From contig JAMYHX010000119.1 of assembly GCA_025529335.1 (NCBI GenBank), positions 1-64,000 of the forward strand: DNA of 64,000 nt, given 5' to 3'. Both the position numbers and the translations under genes were made by a program. This stretch comes from Rhizopus sp. PT2906 (lineage: Eukaryota > Mucoromycota > Mucoromycetes > Mucorales > Rhizopodaceae). The notes under the pieces were generated by a model. That model saw only the letters and a program-made list of their open reading frames with translations. It was not told the origin of the DNA and ran no database searches. Below are positions 11,187 through 22,091 of the stretch, piece by piece (position 1 is the first letter of the stretch; every line of letters begins with the position of its first letter).

Positions 11187-13464
11187 TCATGACCTGAAAT
11201 CATCCAATTTTTCAATTAGCAATTGACATCTAACATGTAGTCGACTATCCCAATCTGTATCACCCGTATTATCTGATGTGATCGAATCATTCAAACTACT
11301 GCTGTCTACATTGTATCGGTGAGCTAATTGTTTTTCACACTTTTGAATCCAATTCTGAGCTTCCTTCAACAGTCTCTTTTTCGCCTTCTTTTCTTTTGTT
11401 TCTAATAATTTAAAGCATTTCAGAGCAGCCATTTCGTAATAAACATGAGGTAGAACCCATTTATCTTCGTTGGTTGCATCCTCTGATCGTATCGCCTGTC
11501 GTAAATAAGTTTCGGCAAGATCATGATGACCCAACTCTCGCACGTTCACACCCAGCAGCAAGTAAAGTTGACAACAGTCCGGTCCGATCTCTTCCTTTGT
11601 CAGAGTCTCTAGTGTGTTCTCTATCGTACTCCTCATGGCACAAAGCATATTGGGTGTCAGCTGCGAGAACCCGTTCCAGAGGTAGACGAGCTCCCACAGT
11701 GGATTCACAATCACGGCTCGCTTCAAACTGGAACCATCAAGGACGATATCATCCAGGTTGACATCATGTTTCCCCTTGACACACCTAGATTTCCACTGCT
11801 TGATCTTTCGTTCAGCAAAGATTTCATTAGGAAGCAGCTTTCCGCCCAACTGTCTCTTTCGTCTCAGAATCGTTGGTATCTGCATGAATTCAAGAGCAGA
11901 TTTTTCGTACTCCTCATCAGCAAACATACAACAGGTCGCAATGTAGTGATAAAAGGCCCTCGACCAGTTATTCATACTTTCCAAACGGAAAAATGTCTCG
12001 GACGCTTGAAAATAATCACCTAAAAATATTTGTCCCCTAATAATAAAAAAGTTAAAGGAGAGCCTCCTCCCTTAATTTTGCAAAAACTTACCATCCCATT
12101 TCATACACAGCCAACGCTTGTAGTTGAGCCAATTCACAAACATTTTTCTTTTGAGGTTGGACAGGTCGACCTGTCGATAGGTCGATACGAACGCTCTCTC
12201 TACGCCTGGCGTCCCTTAGGATCTCTACCCCTCGTCTCGTCTTTCCTTCCATTTTGCATAATTTGCCTTCAAGCAGTTTCCATATTTTGCCGGCTGGAAA
12301 TGAATGTTTCATCTGGTCGAGTATTTCTCTAGCGTTTTCTAAGCTGAGTGAGTTGGGTAACAGTTGAGGGTGTATAAATAAGGATAGGTTGGTATAATAA
12401 GCAAGTAAAGAGAGTGCAGAAAGAGAAGAGTAAAGGCCAAAGTTTTTAAATGATTTTTGAAGTAGATGAAGAGCAAATGGACGAGATGATTGAAAGCCCA
12501 AGGTATTGAGTAGTTTGTTGACTATGACACACAAGAATTAGAAAAGATATATATTTCTGTGTATGTGCTTACTTTTGGGTGGCAATAGTGAAAATACGAG
12601 ACTAAATAGGCCGATACCAAAAAAGATGCCACTTTCTATTGCATTTTCAATAATGACAAAATCCTCATCGATACAATCAATGGCTGATATAGGTCTCTTC
12701 TTTTTTCTATTATCGGTATATTTGTATTTGCGTATGAATGATGCATATTCAGATGCCTTTTGACCAGTTAAGGCTTCAAACATTTGCTCATACAGTTTAT
12801 AAGCTTTCCTTAGCTTATAGGCCGCCTTCATGTATTCTAACCAGCTATTTCTCAAGAATTGTATTGTTGATGACATAAGCATACAGTTGGTCGCTAGTAA
12901 TTCATACTGTATCTCTGGTTTGACTACTGTTGTTGAGCTATGATGACTACCGTTACTATGATCACTGGTACTGTTACTACTACTATCAAAAGAGACAACC
13001 TCTATTATGTCGTCTTCTAATTTAAATTTATGCCAACTATTTCTTCTCCGCACTTTTTTGATAAATTGTTTCGATAACAGTTCTGCTGCCGTTATCCGTT
13101 CAAGAGCAATCTTTATCTTTTCTGATTCAAATCCGAGCATGGCTTCTACATAGGCAATTAAAGCAAATCCAACAGCATGAAATGGTGATTCCTGATGATG
13201 TTGCATAAAGATCGTTTGTGCCAATTCAAATTCATCATCAAAAAAGGCATCCTTTTCATTACATGTTATTATCATTCTATATAAACATAAAAAGCTTACC
13301 AATCCTCTTTGGGTCTCACTTATCCAATAAGCAGTTAATTGTGTTGAAGGTGATATCGAATCCTCTCTTGAACTTGTTAATCCAATATAAGCTGCTGTAT
13401 TATTAGCTGCATATTTTATGGAGGATGTGGTTAATTTTGATAGTGTATTTAATTGTCGGAGCAT
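11187..13464 (-). CDS. IML2/TTC39 family outer-membrane TPR protein
   Basis: Member of the Iml2/TTC39 family (DUF3808), helical-repeat proteins linked in yeast to lipid-droplet/mitochondrial contacts and inclusion body clearance. Exons 13464..12573, 12521..12092, 12036..11187 give 723 residues with matching phases (1, 2). Seen: the family signature around the exon 1/2 junction (AIESGIFFGIGLFSLVFSLLPPK, split here between two exons, followed by LLNTLGFQSSRP), the middle YYTNLSLF repeat region, and TPR-like helices at the end (AETYLRQAI). There is a Ser/Asn-rich loop near residue 165. The start was taken at 13464 (MLRQLNTLSK); an in-frame ATG at 13500 would add 12 residues encoded across a TATATATAA stretch that looks more like promoter. 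Confidence 0.88.
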
Positions 13465-13639
13465 CCCCCCCTCCTTTTTTTTATATATATAAAAAAGCAC
13501 AAGAAAGAAAAAAAAAGAAAAGAGAAAAGGGAAGAGAAAAAAAAATAGATTTATTCTCCTTTTTGTTATTTACTTTAAAAGGAGATCCCCTACGTTGTCA
13601 ATTATGGATGTAACACATTGAAATGAGGATCCGATGGTT

Positions 13640-14537
13640 CTAATAAGGTTTAAACTTTCTACTCTGCTTCAACTTTTCAATCTTGGCTTTATCTTGTTCA
13701 AACTTCTTTCTCAACTCCGTCAACTGGCTCATTTTTCTGTCTCTCATTTGGAATCTATAAAAGTCAACCAATTCCTTCTTCTTTGGCTTATTCTTGATCT
13801 CTTCTGCCATATCTGTCGAGACTGCGCCAACACTGATCATACCATCTGTTGTCTTGGTCTTTTTATGTCGGACGACCACCGTGAATCCGTCCTCATCCAT
13901 CTTGTTCATTCTTTCTAATGTCTCTCGTTCCTTTCTATATTCATCTTCCTTGAACTTTATCATAAATGTATCCACTTCTTCCTGCAGTTTCTTTGCATCT
14001 GGCCTTGATAATTCATATTTCAAAGTATATCCTACACAGTCTATTTTAGCATCATTTCATACTCTTTATTATCACTCACTCACGTTCGAATCCTAATGGT
14101 TGTTCGCTCTCATTCTCTTTAGCCCACTTCTTTTCAACACGCTGCATATCCAGCACCTCGGTTATATCTTGACTCTTTTCAAAGACAACATGCGCTGAGG
14201 ATCCACTTGCGAACAATGGTCTTAGTTTTCGGTTACTGTCTTGTTCTATTTGTCCTTCGTGCCCCTTAAAGTCATGGTATGTGATCTCTGTGATATGATG
14301 TCCTTTAAACAATTTTCTAATATGTCTATCTGTTGCATCAGCTGGTAAGTTGAGTAAGAATAGAGTGCGATCGCTCGTTTTGTCTTGAGCTGATTTGCTT
14401 TCATGTTTTCTAATGTACAAATAGTGACGCACCTTGGCGTCATTCATCACAATAGGAAGGATCTTGAAACCTTGAAAATCTTCTAATCGTGTCACTGTAT
14501 TCTCTGTATGTTTGATGCTCTTTTTGTCAACTGCCAT
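13640..14537 (-). CDS. RRP7: Ribosomal RNA-processing protein 7 (RRP7)
   Basis: Nucleolar small-subunit processome component (UTP-C/CURI complex partner) needed for 18S rRNA maturation. Exons 14537..14084 and 14031..13640 give 281 residues, close to human RRP7A (280). Seen: an RRM-like N-terminal half with RTLFLLNLPADATDRHIRKLF and SGSSAHVVFEKS, then the C-terminal basic helix region DEDGFTVVVRHK, ELVDFYRFQMRDRK and LRKKFEQDKAKIE, ending RKFKPY, nearly the vertebrate ending RKFRPY. The acceptor at 14032/14033 was preferred because a TGCTAA branch site lies 15 nt upstream; an earlier AG at the same intron would add three residues. Confidence 0.95.
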
Positions 14538-14692
14538 TGTTTTCAGAACAAATAAAAAAAAAAAAAAAAAAAAAAAAGTTAAACTGTGTCTGTGTATGTG
14601 TGGCGTACATTAAAAATAGTCACACTTTCCAAACCCGTTCATCCCTTTTCCTCCCTCCCCCCTCAGACGTCTTTTAACGCTTCAGTGTTTGT

Positions 14693-14971
14693 TTAATATT
14701 TTTTTTTTTGGGCAAAAGGGTGTATTCTTTTTGGGTAAATAAACAGAATAGTCATTTTCAATATTGACTTCTCAAGCAAATGTGTGATACCCAAGGAAAA
14801 TTGCTCAATGCCAACCCAGTAAAAAATAGCGGAACCCAAAAGGAGAGTAAAGGTTACTCTGGATGCGTTCACGAGATCTTGAGTGTTTGATGAACTCGAA
14901 TATACTTTGCATGAATCAACATACACATACATTCTCTCTATGTATCTTTGGAGGTCATCGTGAATATCCAT
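14693..14971 (-). CDS. Small putative single-pass membrane protein (92 aa)
   Basis: Unrecognised. The frame opens MDIHDDLQRYIERMYVYVDS and contains one likely membrane helix (about residues 44-70: TLLLGSAIFYWVGIEQF region), then a Lys-rich tail that runs into a poly(A)-like stretch. A TATA-like TTTATAATAG lies about 30 nt upstream of the ATG. The tail looks like translated 3' flank, so the true end or an intron may differ. It lies between two genes on the same strand (J-protein upstream, RRP7 downstream). It may be genuine but could be chance. Confidence 0.4.
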   Translation of the reverse strand: MDIHDDLQRYIERMYVYVDSCKVYSSSSNTQDLVNASRVTFTLLLGSAIFYWVGIEQFSLGITHLLEKSILKMTILFIYPKRIHPFAQKKKY

Positions 14972-15177
14972 TTTTGTATAAAAGATTAGCTCTATTATAA
15001 AAGGAGAACAAGGAGACTCGAGTCATGCGCTGACATGACCAGCCTATCACACATTGATCATGACCACTATAATCATCATCCTTCTCACGCACGCGCACAC
15101 GCGTACCATGACCTCAACATATTTTTAAACATCCTGGTTTATTCTATATATCATATGATCATCCATGCACACTGCTG

Positions 15178-16689
15178 TCAGGGTTGAGATTTTGAAGGAG
15201 AAGGATCGATAGGAATAGGGATATCCTCAGGGGTAACATCTGCCTTGACCTTGGAGTAAATAGATCCCATAATTCTCAGACCAAGTGCTCTATTCCTCAA
15301 GGTCTCCTTGGACACTGTTGGATCACTCAGCACTTTATCACAAACCTCTCGCAAGACACTCTCTATTTCCAATTTAGAACCTTTCCACAAAGCCTCGAGA
15401 CCCTAAAGACATAAACATGTTAAATGTACATCTCTTGACATATTAAAAGACAGATACCTTTGTTGTTGTCTCGGCTGTCAATCTATGTATTTCATCTTCT
15501 GTCAAGCTTTCATTTTGTTCGGCCTTTTGGAGTTCAGCAAACGTCGATTGCAAATTGATGACTGTCCGCAGAGTATCTACGGTCTCACTGATAATATATC
15601 CCTTCTCTTTCATCGAGTGAAAGACGCCTCCGAGTCCAAAAGCCACGCTTTTGTTGAGATACTGTGTTGCCTTGGTAAGATAAGTATTACCTATCGTATG
15701 AAGCAATTCAACTCCATGACCTTCGTGTTTTAAACCTTCAGCCTCAATTTGCACAATATTTGAAAAAGCCGCGCTTCTGGCCTCTTCAGAGATATCGTTC
15801 AGCTCTGTATACAGACTTAGTTTACTAATCAGTCTCGTCACTAGTTTGTCCACCCTGGCCTTTCGCTCTGCTGCTCTGGCCTCCTCTAGCTTCTTTTTCT
15901 TTTCTTCCATCTCTGCCTTTTGTTCAGGTGTCTTTTTAGTATCATCATGTAATTCCATGACTTCCTTCATCTGTCTTCCTATCGATATCTCTCCAACCAG
16001 GTCCACGAAGCGTTCTCCGCCAAATGCTTGCTTAAAGAATTCTTCAGGATCAGCTGATATGTAAAGTTAGAAGTGACAATACACACAGGATATGACTATA
16101 CCAAATCCTCCATCTGGCTTGATACCGTTTTCTTCGCCATATTCATTGTATCTCTTTCGTAATACGGGATCTGATAGAACCTGATAAGCTTCTGATATCT
16201 TTTTAAACTATATATCAAAAGAGGAATCAGTTCGTTACTCGTAGTATTCTGATGATGATGACACACACTGTATCTTCTGCACTTGGATTATTTGGATTCT
16301 TATCAGGATGATATTTGATAGCCATTTTTCTGTATGCCTTTTTTATTTCTGCATCCGTTGCTGACGGTGATACTCCAAGGACGTCATAATATTCTGTGGA
16401 AGCCGGATTTTCGTCTACATATCAAATGGTTTATATTACTTTTCTTTCTCTCGTTGAATAAATTACCTGTTCCTTTCTTCTTTGTTGACCAGCGTGGGTT
16501 TGTTTTATTGTTATTGACTTTAGTACCTGACGCGTCAATGTCGTAATTGGAAATCTTGTGGCATGACCAACATTCCACTTTGACCTTTAGGTTTTTTATT
16601 CCAGGCTCTGGTAAGAATTCGAGTTGAACTGAACATTCTTTACACGCAGTTTTTATGTAGGGTTCAACCTTTCTTGAAGGATAGACCAT
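15178..16689 (-). CDS. J-domain co-chaperone with N-terminal zinc ribbon and DnaJ-X domain
   Basis: Hsp70 co-chaperone of the fungal CAJ1/DJP1 class, associated in yeast with protein import into peroxisomes or other organelles. Exons 16689..16467, 16414..16269, 16207..16102, 16053..15458, 15402..15178 give 431 residues with consistent phases. Order: a zinc-ribbon-like module with CKEC (16, 19) and CWSC (40, 43); the J-domain with TEYYDVLGV and the HPD motif at about 110-112; then the X domain, from DPEEFFKQAFGG through a charged coil (EEKKKKLEEAR) to LWKGSKLEIESVLREVC. There is no Gly/Phe-rich or Cys-rich DnaJ zinc finger, so it is class C type. It could equally serve general cytosolic folding; localisation is not decided by sequence. 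Confidence 0.9.
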
Positions 16690-16822
16690 GAGAATAATAA
16701 TAAAAGAAAGAAATGGTCATTCTTCCATTTTGGGAAGTGCTGCGACTTTTTATTAGCATTTTCTCCCTCCCCCCCTTTTTTTCATTTAAATTATCAAGCG
16801 TTCTTTTGGATAAAAAGTGTAT

Positions 16823-17445
16823 TTATTGACCAGCCAGGCTTGTAAAATAAGAATCAAGGGTATTTGTACTACTGATAAACAATGCATCGTCCACAGACAC
16901 GAGCAATTGAACAGGATAGACTGACATTGATTTATAATTTGTCTTTACCACAGGTTTATCATCGTTATTATTATCCTCTTGGAATATAAAATTCCTTTCC
17001 TAATTTTAAACAATAAGCAAAACAGCACATTGTATACGCTTTTCTTTACGTACTGAAATGATCATGTTATTCTGTATCTTGAGTGGCACAAATCTATATA
17101 AAAATCGAAATCCTTCTACTGATATATAATAAGAGAGATAGGTGTGTTTTTAATGAATTACTTCTTACAGTCAACCGCACGGTTCATCTCTTCTTCCTTC
17201 TTTCTTTTATTTGCTGATTTTCCTTGACTTATAACAAGGTTTTCGACAATGACTGGATAAAGAGCTTCAAGAAGTTGAGGGTGTATGTTGTTTTCATTGT
17301 ACCAATCAATTTTATCTTGAGGTAAATATATTATGACTCGAAGTGCCTATTTACTTTAAGGGACTCCTTTCTCAAATATGTTGTTATTTCTTACAGTATT
17401 GTTTGTAATTTGCAAATGAATGACATTTTGTGTATTCACCAACAT
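16823..17445 (-). CDS. Unknown 156-residue protein encoded by four small exons
   Basis: Not recognised. I assembled it by following open frames and splice sites: exons 17445..17395 (51 nt), 17346..17169 (178 nt), 17118..17054 (65 nt), 16999..16823 (177 nt). Donors are GTAAGA, GTAAGA and GTACGT, all acceptors are AG, and the phases (0, 1, 0) fit without a stop, which is unlikely by chance. The protein starts MLVNTQNVIHLQI, has a mixed alpha/beta look (ALRVIIYLPQDKIDWYNENN), a basic patch SANKRKKEEE near residue 67, then EGFRFLYRFVPLK, an acidic turn, and a hydrophobic strand QLLVSVDDALF near the end. No signal or membrane segment. An AATAAA-type element follows the stop. It is divergent from the ENPP gene with only about 94 bp between the start codons. 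Confidence 0.7.
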
Positions 17446-17539
17446 TATGCAAAATAAAGAAAAAGAAAAAGAAACTCAGCATTGGAAAGAGATGTAAAAA
17501 AAAAAAAAAAATACAGGGCTTTGTTTGTTTTCGCGCCCA

Positions 17540-19298
17540 ATGTCAGGACAAAGCACACCCAATCTTTACAATGATTCATCTCTTTTATTACGGACAAGAA
17601 AGAGTGATAGAGATCTTGTAGATTATGATGTAAAAGAAGATAAAAAACCTGCTTACGAAGTCATAGAAATGGGCGAAGTTGCCAAGTGGAATCCTAATGC
17701 AAAACAGAATAAACGAAAATGGACTCTTCTTCAACACAAGGTATGAAATATATATATGTATATATATTCTTGTTAATGATATGGACAGTCTTATCTCGCA
17801 TTGGCACTATGTATGCTCATATTCTTGGGATTTATCGTCAACACAAGGTCCCAAAGAAAGATACCGAATAGACACCAATTATTTTTCAATGGCACTACTT
17901 ATTTTGATACCACTGTCATACTACTATCACTAGATGGGTTTAGAAATGATTATCTAGACAGAAAAGTAACACCAAATATAGAGAACATAGGTAGATACTA
18001 GATACAATATCATACATATATTCTAATATGTACTCTCATAGGCAAAAGAGGCATTTCTGCTGAATATATGAACCCTTCTTTTCCTGTAAGTTCATAAATG
18101 TATAATCCTATATCAACCATTAACACTATATCAGTCCATTACGTTTCCTAACCACTGGACATTAGTCACCGGACTTTACCCAGAAGCACACGGCATTGTC
18201 GCAAATGAATTCTATGATCCTGCTTTGGGCCAAGACTTTATTCACAAGAATGAGTCTATCAGCAGCGACCCTAAGTGGTGGAAAGGTGAACCTATCTGGA
18301 TCACGAGTAAAAAACAAGGCAAGAAGTCTGCTGTTATTATGTGGCCAGGTTCCAACGTCAAGATAGACTCTCTTTCTCCAGATTACTATCAGCCTTACTC
18401 TAGAGAAATAACTGCACAAGACAAAATGGATACGGTGTTGAACTGGTTGGACTTACCCATGGATGAACGTCCTCAGTCCATATCAGTCTATATCCCGCAA
18501 ATTGACCAAAAGGGCCATGGCGGTGGACCCAATGGAGGACAGGTAAAAAAAAAAAGAGAGAGAGACAATAGGAAAAGAAAGAGGAATGAATTAGTGGAAA
18601 CTTTATAGTTGAACTCTGTTCTAACAGATATGGACAATGCCATTGGTTATCTACTGAAAGGATTAAAGCAAAGAAATCTAGATTCGCATGTTCATGTTGT
18701 GGTGGTAATATATATATATATATAAATGTCTTGTTTAAAAAAGAAATAACTCTTAAAGTAGGTAAGTGATCATGGCATGGCTCCTTCTGATTCATCAAGA
18801 TATATCTTTTATGATAAGATTTTATCGGATGAATCCCAATCTTATCTACGTCCAAGAGAAGCATGGCCACTACTCGGTCTCCGTCCCAGAGACGACGCTC
18901 CTGAACACATCATTGACCAGATCTATCACGAACTTCAGACATATACAGAAACTCATGATGATGTCCACTTTACGTTTTATCGCCGAGAGGAGATGCCTTC
19001 TCGATTTCATTATAACGCCACAGAACGAATAGCGCCCATTGTGATAATACCCGATGTTGGCTACGCCATCATTCGCAGCACAGATAAAAAAGCACCAAAA
19101 GGAATTCACGGATACGACAACTTGGCCCCAGAGATGAGAGCGATATTTGCTGCGACTGGTCCAAAGATCTCAGAGCATTACGGTAAAGGAACACGGTTAA
19201 TTCCGTTCTTTAATACTGAAGTGTATGCCTTCCTTACGACCTTGCTTGATCTTGTTCCGGCACCTAACAATGCTACTCTAAATGGCATTTTAAAATAA
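17540..19298 (+). CDS. Nucleotide pyrophosphatase/phosphodiesterase (ENPP family), type II membrane protein
   Basis: Ectonucleotide pyrophosphatase/phosphodiesterase that hydrolyses nucleotide phosphodiester bonds with two zinc ions; yeast Npp1/Npp2 are the relatives. Exons 17540..17740, 17789..17990, 18042..18085, 18135..18542, 18609..18704, 18762..19298 give 495 residues. Seen: an N-terminal cytosolic tail of 67 residues, one membrane anchor (about 68-87, LALALCMLIFLGFIV), then the alkaline-phosphatase-fold motifs: LLSLDGFRNDYL (metal Asp about 116), SITFPNHW with the nucleophile Thr (about 152), VTGLYPEAHGIVAN, QIDQKGH, VSDHGMAPS and IHGYDN. The TTG codon upstream of ATG 17540 is not needed. 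Exon 6 begins at GTAAGTGATCATG, where the coding sequence itself looks like a donor site. Confidence 0.95.
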
Positions 19299-19456
19299 AA
19301 TTTAGATGATTCAAAGGAAATGGTTTATTATTATTTAAAAGAGAGAGTTGCTGTACAAAAAGGGGGGAATATATAAAAATCACTTTTTTCTTTTCTTTCG
19401 ATGCGATTATGCATATATAAATATGTATAAAGTATATGTACGCGAGATGTAGACTA

Positions 19457-19867
19457 TTAAGAACGTTCACCACGGAGACGACGAGCGAGTTGAATATCCT
19501 TGGGTTGAATAGTAACACGCTTGGCATGGATGGCAGCCAAGTTAGTATCTTCAAAGAGAGAGACCAAGTAAGCTTCAGAGGCTTCTTGGAGGGCACCAAT
19601 GGCAGAAGATTGGAAACGCAAGTCAGTCTTGAAGTCTTGAGCAATTTCACGAACAAGACGTTGGAAAGGGAGCTTACGGATCAAGAGTTCAGTGGACTTT
19701 TGATAACGACGGATTTCACGAAGAGCAACAGTACCGGGTCTGTAACGATGAGGCTTCTTGACACCACCAGTAGAGGGAGCAGATTTACGGGCAGCCTTGG
19801 TAGCCAATTGCTTACGAGGGGCCTTACCACCAGTGGATTTACGAGCAGTTTGCTTAGTACGAGCCAT
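19457..19867 (-). CDS. Histone H3
   Basis: Core nucleosome histone, single exon, 136 codons including Met, the standard length. Seen: ARTKQTARKSTGGKAPRKQL tail with the Lys4, Lys9, Lys14 and Lys27 contexts, then the histone fold ending RRLRGERS. It is transcribed divergently from the H4 gene over a shared 577-bp promoter. The lack of introns is usual for replication-type histone genes, although H3 and H4 genes of many fungi do carry introns. Confidence 0.99.
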   Translation of the reverse strand: MARTKQTARKSTGGKAPRKQLATKAARKSAPSTGGVKKPHRYRPGTVALREIRRYQKSTELLIRKLPFQRLVREIAQDFKTDLRFQSSAIGALQEASEAYLVSLFEDTNLAAIHAKRVTIQPKDIQLARRLRGERS

Positions 19868-20444
19868 TTTGTATAATTTTTTTTTTTAAAAGAGAAAAAA
19901 AAATATATAAAAAAGGATCGAGTATTTATATGTTTGTCAAAAGTGGTCACACGAATTTGAATCTTGCCTTTTTGGGACTACAATTGGGTATTAAATTTTT
20001 TAAAGGTTTTTTTTTAAAAAAAAAAATAAGAAGGGAGCACGAAACTTGTAAAAAAACTATATTTTTTTTTAAAAGTTAAAAAAAAAAACAAAGAGGTTTG
20101 ATAAACTGTAGTTTTTTATTGAAAATGTAAAAAAAAAAATAGAAATAAATACGCTCGTTGTTTACGATTGTAGGGATCGACATGAACAAATCATATTTTA
20201 TCAAGAATGCAACATCGATTATTTTACACTGCTTGTTTTTTAATTAACATGTAGCTTTTCATTTTTTTTTAAAAAAAAAAAAGTTTTTTTTTTGCTGCGC
20301 GTGCAAAGAGAGATCAAAAAAAAAATATGTATTTTTTAAAAACTAAAAAAGAATAGCGGCAATTCAAAGTTTGGACCAAATATATAAATAGAGGGCCACT
20401 CTTTTCAATTTTTGTGATTTTCTTTATTCAAATTTAATATAACA
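19868..20444. promoter_or_regulatory. Shared divergent H3/H4 promoter
   Basis: 577 bp between the two start codons. A TATAAATA box for H4 is near 20382-20389 and a TATAAATAC box for H3 (minus strand) near 19921-19929. Several poly(dA)/poly(dT) tracts of 8-12 nt cluster at 20007-20340, which would exclude nucleosomes. I could not recognise a conserved histone-specific upstream element. Confidence 0.7.
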
Positions 20445-20756
20445 ATGACTGGTCGTGGAAAAGGTGGTAAAGGTCTCGGAAAGGGTGGTGCCAAGCGTCA
20501 TCGTAAGATTCTTCGTGATAACATTCAAGGTATTACCAAGCCTGCTATTCGTCGTCTTGCCCGTCGTGGTGGTGTCAAGCGTATCTCTGGTCTCATTTAT
20601 GAAGAAACTCGTAATGTCTTGAAGACTTTCCTCGAAAACGTTATTCGTGATGCTGTTACTTATACTGAACATGCCAAGAGAAAGACTGTTACCTCTTTGG
20701 ATGTTGTCTATGCTCTCAAGAGACAAGGCCGTACCCTCTATGGTTTCGGTGGTTAA
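20445..20756 (+). CDS. Histone H4
   Basis: Core histone, single exon, 103 codons plus stop, the standard length. Seen: the TGRGKGGKGLGKGGAKRHRK tail and the fold ending GRTLYGFGG. It is paired head-to-head with H3 and lies within a block that also holds H2A and H2B. Confidence 0.99.
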   Translation: MTGRGKGGKGLGKGGAKRHRKILRDNIQGITKPAIRRLARRGGVKRISGLIYEETRNVLKTFLENVIRDAVTYTEHAKRKTVTSLDVVYALKRQGRTLYGFGG

Positions 20757-20907
20757 ATTATATAGTACATTTCATATATTCTTCATACCTTTTCTCTTTT
20801 TTTATTTCTTTCTCTTGTAAATATAATTCTTTCCACAATAAATATTTTATATATAAAAGTTCATCCAACATGTGTTTCTCTTTCTTTTCCTTTTTTTTTT
20901 TTTCTTT

Positions 20908-21579
20908 ATGAGTGAAACGACAAGAAAAGTATTTTTTAGACAACAATTAAACAAGACAATCCAATTATTTCCTTTTTCATTTGGTTATTTAACTGTAACT
21001 GCAAAGGGACTTAATTTTCCCTTATCTTTTACAACTCAACCTCACTTGCAATTAAAGAACGACTTGAAACTAATCACAATGGGTGAAGAATTAAAACCAT
21101 CTATTCCAACTCCCAACATTAGAACTACATTAAACCAAATAGAAACTTCAATATCAACACCTGTTCACAGTCCTATTCGTAAAGCACCACGTCCTTCAAC
21201 GTCAGCACGTACACCTTCTGCAGCACCCATTCAAATAAAAAATAGCATATCGATACCACTACGACATAAAAAGGCACATCAAGAACAGAAAAGAGAAAGG
21301 CAACATAAAATAGATGAAGATGAAGAAATGATAAAACCGGTGACGTTGGCTGAAAAAAGAGAACGACAGGCAAAGAGAGCATATCAAATAAAGACATGGA
21401 AAGTGAGGGAAGAAAGAGAAGCAAGAGAAGCGAGATCGTTATTAAGGAAAAGAATGATGAATGGACCCAAGAAAGAGACTGAAGTGACTGAACATGTTCA
21501 ACAACAAAAAAAAAAGGGAGTTCGATTTAATTTAAAAAAGAACAAAGTTATTGAATTGACTAAAGATGAAGAAGATTGA
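20908..21579 (+). CDS. Unknown basic, low-complexity protein inside the histone cluster
   Basis: Not recognised. From ATG 20908 the frame encodes 223 residues; an in-frame ATG at 21079 (MGEELKPSIPTPN) has a better context and would give 166. A TATA-like TATATATAAAAG lies at 20848-20859, so the first ATG is the first available. Seen: a Pro/Ser/Thr-rich first half (PIRKAPRPSTSARTPS), a long charged helix rich in Arg, Lys and Glu (AEKRERQAKRAY, REEREAREARSLLRKR), and a C-terminal KKKGVRFNLKKNKV block where K-G-V-R-F matches the RVxF type of protein phosphatase 1 docking motif. No membrane segment. Its place between the H4 and H2A genes suggests a nuclear or chromatin role, but that is inference only. 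Confidence 0.65.
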   Translation: MSETTRKVFFRQQLNKTIQLFPFSFGYLTVTAKGLNFPLSFTTQPHLQLKNDLKLITMGEELKPSIPTPNIRTTLNQIETSISTPVHSPIRKAPRPSTSARTPSAAPIQIKNSISIPLRHKKAHQEQKRERQHKIDEDEEMIKPVTLAEKRERQAKRAYQIKTWKVREEREAREARSLLRKRMMNGPKKETEVTEHVQQQKKKGVRFNLKKNKVIELTKDEED

Positions 21580-21695
21580 AGTGTATTATTTTTTATTTCA
21601 ATAATAAAGCAAGGAATATATTTTCATTTGCAATGGAAATAGTGTATGTACAAAAAAATATATAGAATAGTATGTGTGTATGAATATGAATTAAT

Positions 21696-22091
21696 TTAGA
21701 GTTCTTGAGAAGCACCAGCCTTCTTTGACTTGGTAGGCAATAAGGAAGCATGGATATTAGGAAGAACACCACCTTGAGCAATGGTAACATGACCAAGGAG
21801 CTTGTTCAATTCTTCATCATTACGGATGGCTAATTGAAGGTGACGAGGGATGATACGAGACTTCTTGTTATCACGAGCAGCGTTACCAGCTAATTCAAGA
21901 ATTTCAGCAGCGAGGTATTCAAGAACGGCAGCAAGATAGACGGGAGCACCAGCACCAACACGTTGAGCATAGTTACCACGACGAAGGAGACGGTGAATAC
22001 GACCGACAGGGAATTGAAGACCGGCCTTGGAAGAACGGGTTTGAGACTTGGAGCCAGCTGCAGATTTACCACCAGATTTACCACCAGACAT
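21696..22091 (-). CDS. Histone H2A with SQEL (H2A.X-type) tail
   Basis: Core histone, single exon, 131 residues. Seen: AGLQFPVGRIHRLLRRGNYAQRVGAGAPVYLAAVLEYL and the acidic-patch residues of the fold, then KSKKAGASQEL at the C-terminus. The final S-Q-E-L is the ATM/ATR phosphorylation motif (gamma-H2A) that in fungi sits on the main H2A. It is divergent from H2B. Confidence 0.99.
   Translation of the reverse strand: MSGGKSGGKSAAGSKSQTRSSKAGLQFPVGRIHRLLRRGNYAQRVGAGAPVYLAAVLEYLAAEILELAGNAARDNKKSRIIPRHLQLAIRNDEELNKLLGHVTIAQGGVLPNIHASLLPTKSKKAGASQEL

Noticed and set aside
17540..19298. Treating the ENPP pieces as several small genes
   Set aside because: Six exons with good splice sites rebuild one complete 495-residue enzyme with all metal-binding motifs in order.
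19436..19876. Long plus-strand open frame opposite histone H3
   Set aside because: Antisense shadow of the H3 coding sequence; Thr/Ser-rich product without family resemblance. The same holds for the frames opposite H4 and H2B.
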